This document shows, in pieces, positions 63,703 through 64,000 of a DNA stretch of 64,000 nucleotides (its first letter is position 1; every line of letters starts with the position of its first letter). The stretch comes from Crotalaria pallida (taxonomy: Eukaryota > Streptophyta > Magnoliopsida > Fabales > Fabaceae): assembly GCA_037953625.1 (NCBI GenBank), contig CM075655.1:81743501-81807500 (forward strand). Reading direction: 5' to 3'. The translations under genes were made by a program, and so were the position numbers. The notes beneath the pieces were generated by a model. The model worked only from the letters and a program-made list of their open reading frames with translations, was not told the DNA's origin and searched no databases.

Positions 63703-64000
63703 GACACTGCAAAATTTCAAAAGAAAATCAATTTATAAAACAGTCTTGAAATTGCACTAACTTTTCTCAAATCTATACTCTAAATTCATTGCAAACAATC
63801 TGAAAAATGAGTTGACAACATTGTCTTGGTTCAGATTAAATGATGAGGGTTAATACCTTGATTTAAAGGAACAATTTTCAAGAGAAAATTATGTCTTATA
63901 GAAACAAATGTGATTTTAATTTTGGAATGATGGAAACTGTGATTTTTGAGGCATAAAACAAGGTTAAATGGTGTATAGATTGGGTAGAGAATTCAAGAAA

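Larger units (their letters stand above)
62312..64000 (+). mobile_element. Partial LTR, running off the right edge
   Basis: Starts about TGGGTTAATACCCC at the break in the transposase. A TATA box CTTATAAATA (62741-62750) is followed by leader-like sequence. The layout (AT-rich start, paired palindromes, TATA, CT/GT-rich leader, second palindrome pair 1.09 kb later) copies that of 11248-13813 with little sequence identity. No internal coding region is reached, and the far end is outside, so the class (gypsy likely) is not proven. Confidence 0.55.

Noticed and set aside
1..64000. tRNA, rRNA, CRISPR arrays or bacterial-type operators
   Set aside because: None seen on either strand; the tRNA-like boxes at 6961-7064 belong to a SINE.

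Overview
This is nuclear DNA from a flowering plant, most likely a eudicot and possibly a legume. The support is split exons with GT..AG borders, plant Ty3/gypsy and Ty1/copia LTR retrotransposons, Mutator-like elements, Stowaway-type MITEs with TA target duplications and a tRNA-derived SINE. No bacterial operon, CRISPR array, rRNA or tRNA gene was seen. The legume guess is weak.

The backbone is one decayed host gene on the + strand, in exons at about 1956-2018, 4797-5886, 5981-6115, 43770-43852, 53877-53933, 56033-56122 and 56347-56495. In order they encode a BAH domain, a TFIIS-central-like helical domain and a TFIIS-like zinc ribbon. From memory this is the family of Arabidopsis At4g11560 (AIPP3/BDT1). 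One intron has grown to about 37.7 kb and another to 10 kb by nested insertions. A MITE splits the BAH exon, and several frameshifts and a nonsense codon break the frame, so it is called a pseudogene, although some single-base shifts sit in short homopolymers. A second host remnant, the last exon of a Gfo/Idh/MocA-type oxidoreductase, lies at 31848-32471 on the - strand.

Layout: 1-6.1 kb holds the BAH exons, MITEs and a hairpin-shaped Mutator-like element (2932-4769). 6.1-8.6 kb holds MITEs and a SINE. 8.6-18.7 kb is a rearranged block of direct and inverted repeats built from Tat-type gypsy LTR, PBS and gag pieces, with a 2.6-kb solo LTR inside. 18.8-20.7 kb holds small DNA transposons. 21.19-30.43 kb is a Tat-lineage gypsy element with an antisense ORF. 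33.58-39.72 kb is a gag-only copia element. 39.90-43.13 kb is another solo gypsy LTR. 44.53-49.89 kb is a gypsy element with near-identical LTRs. 50.0-52.6 kb is a gypsy remnant cut by a solo LTR. 54.02-56.03 kb is a small non-autonomous LTR element. 58.48-62.31 kb is a truncated LTR followed by a Mutator-like element with broken transposase exons. 62.31 kb to the end is part of another LTR. Many insertion borders were fixed by exact target-site duplications.

The most unusual signal is shared by unrelated LTR families. The gypsy LTRs at 11248-13813 and 39899-43127, the copia LTRs at 33585-39716 and the partial LTR at 62312-64000 all carry short CpG-centred palindromes (ACTCGAGT, TTAATCGATTAA or TAACCGGTTA) set 20 or 21 bp apart, in clusters about 75-135 bp upstream of the LTR TATA box. 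Most have a second cluster about 1 kb further downstream. The sequences differ but the architecture is shared.
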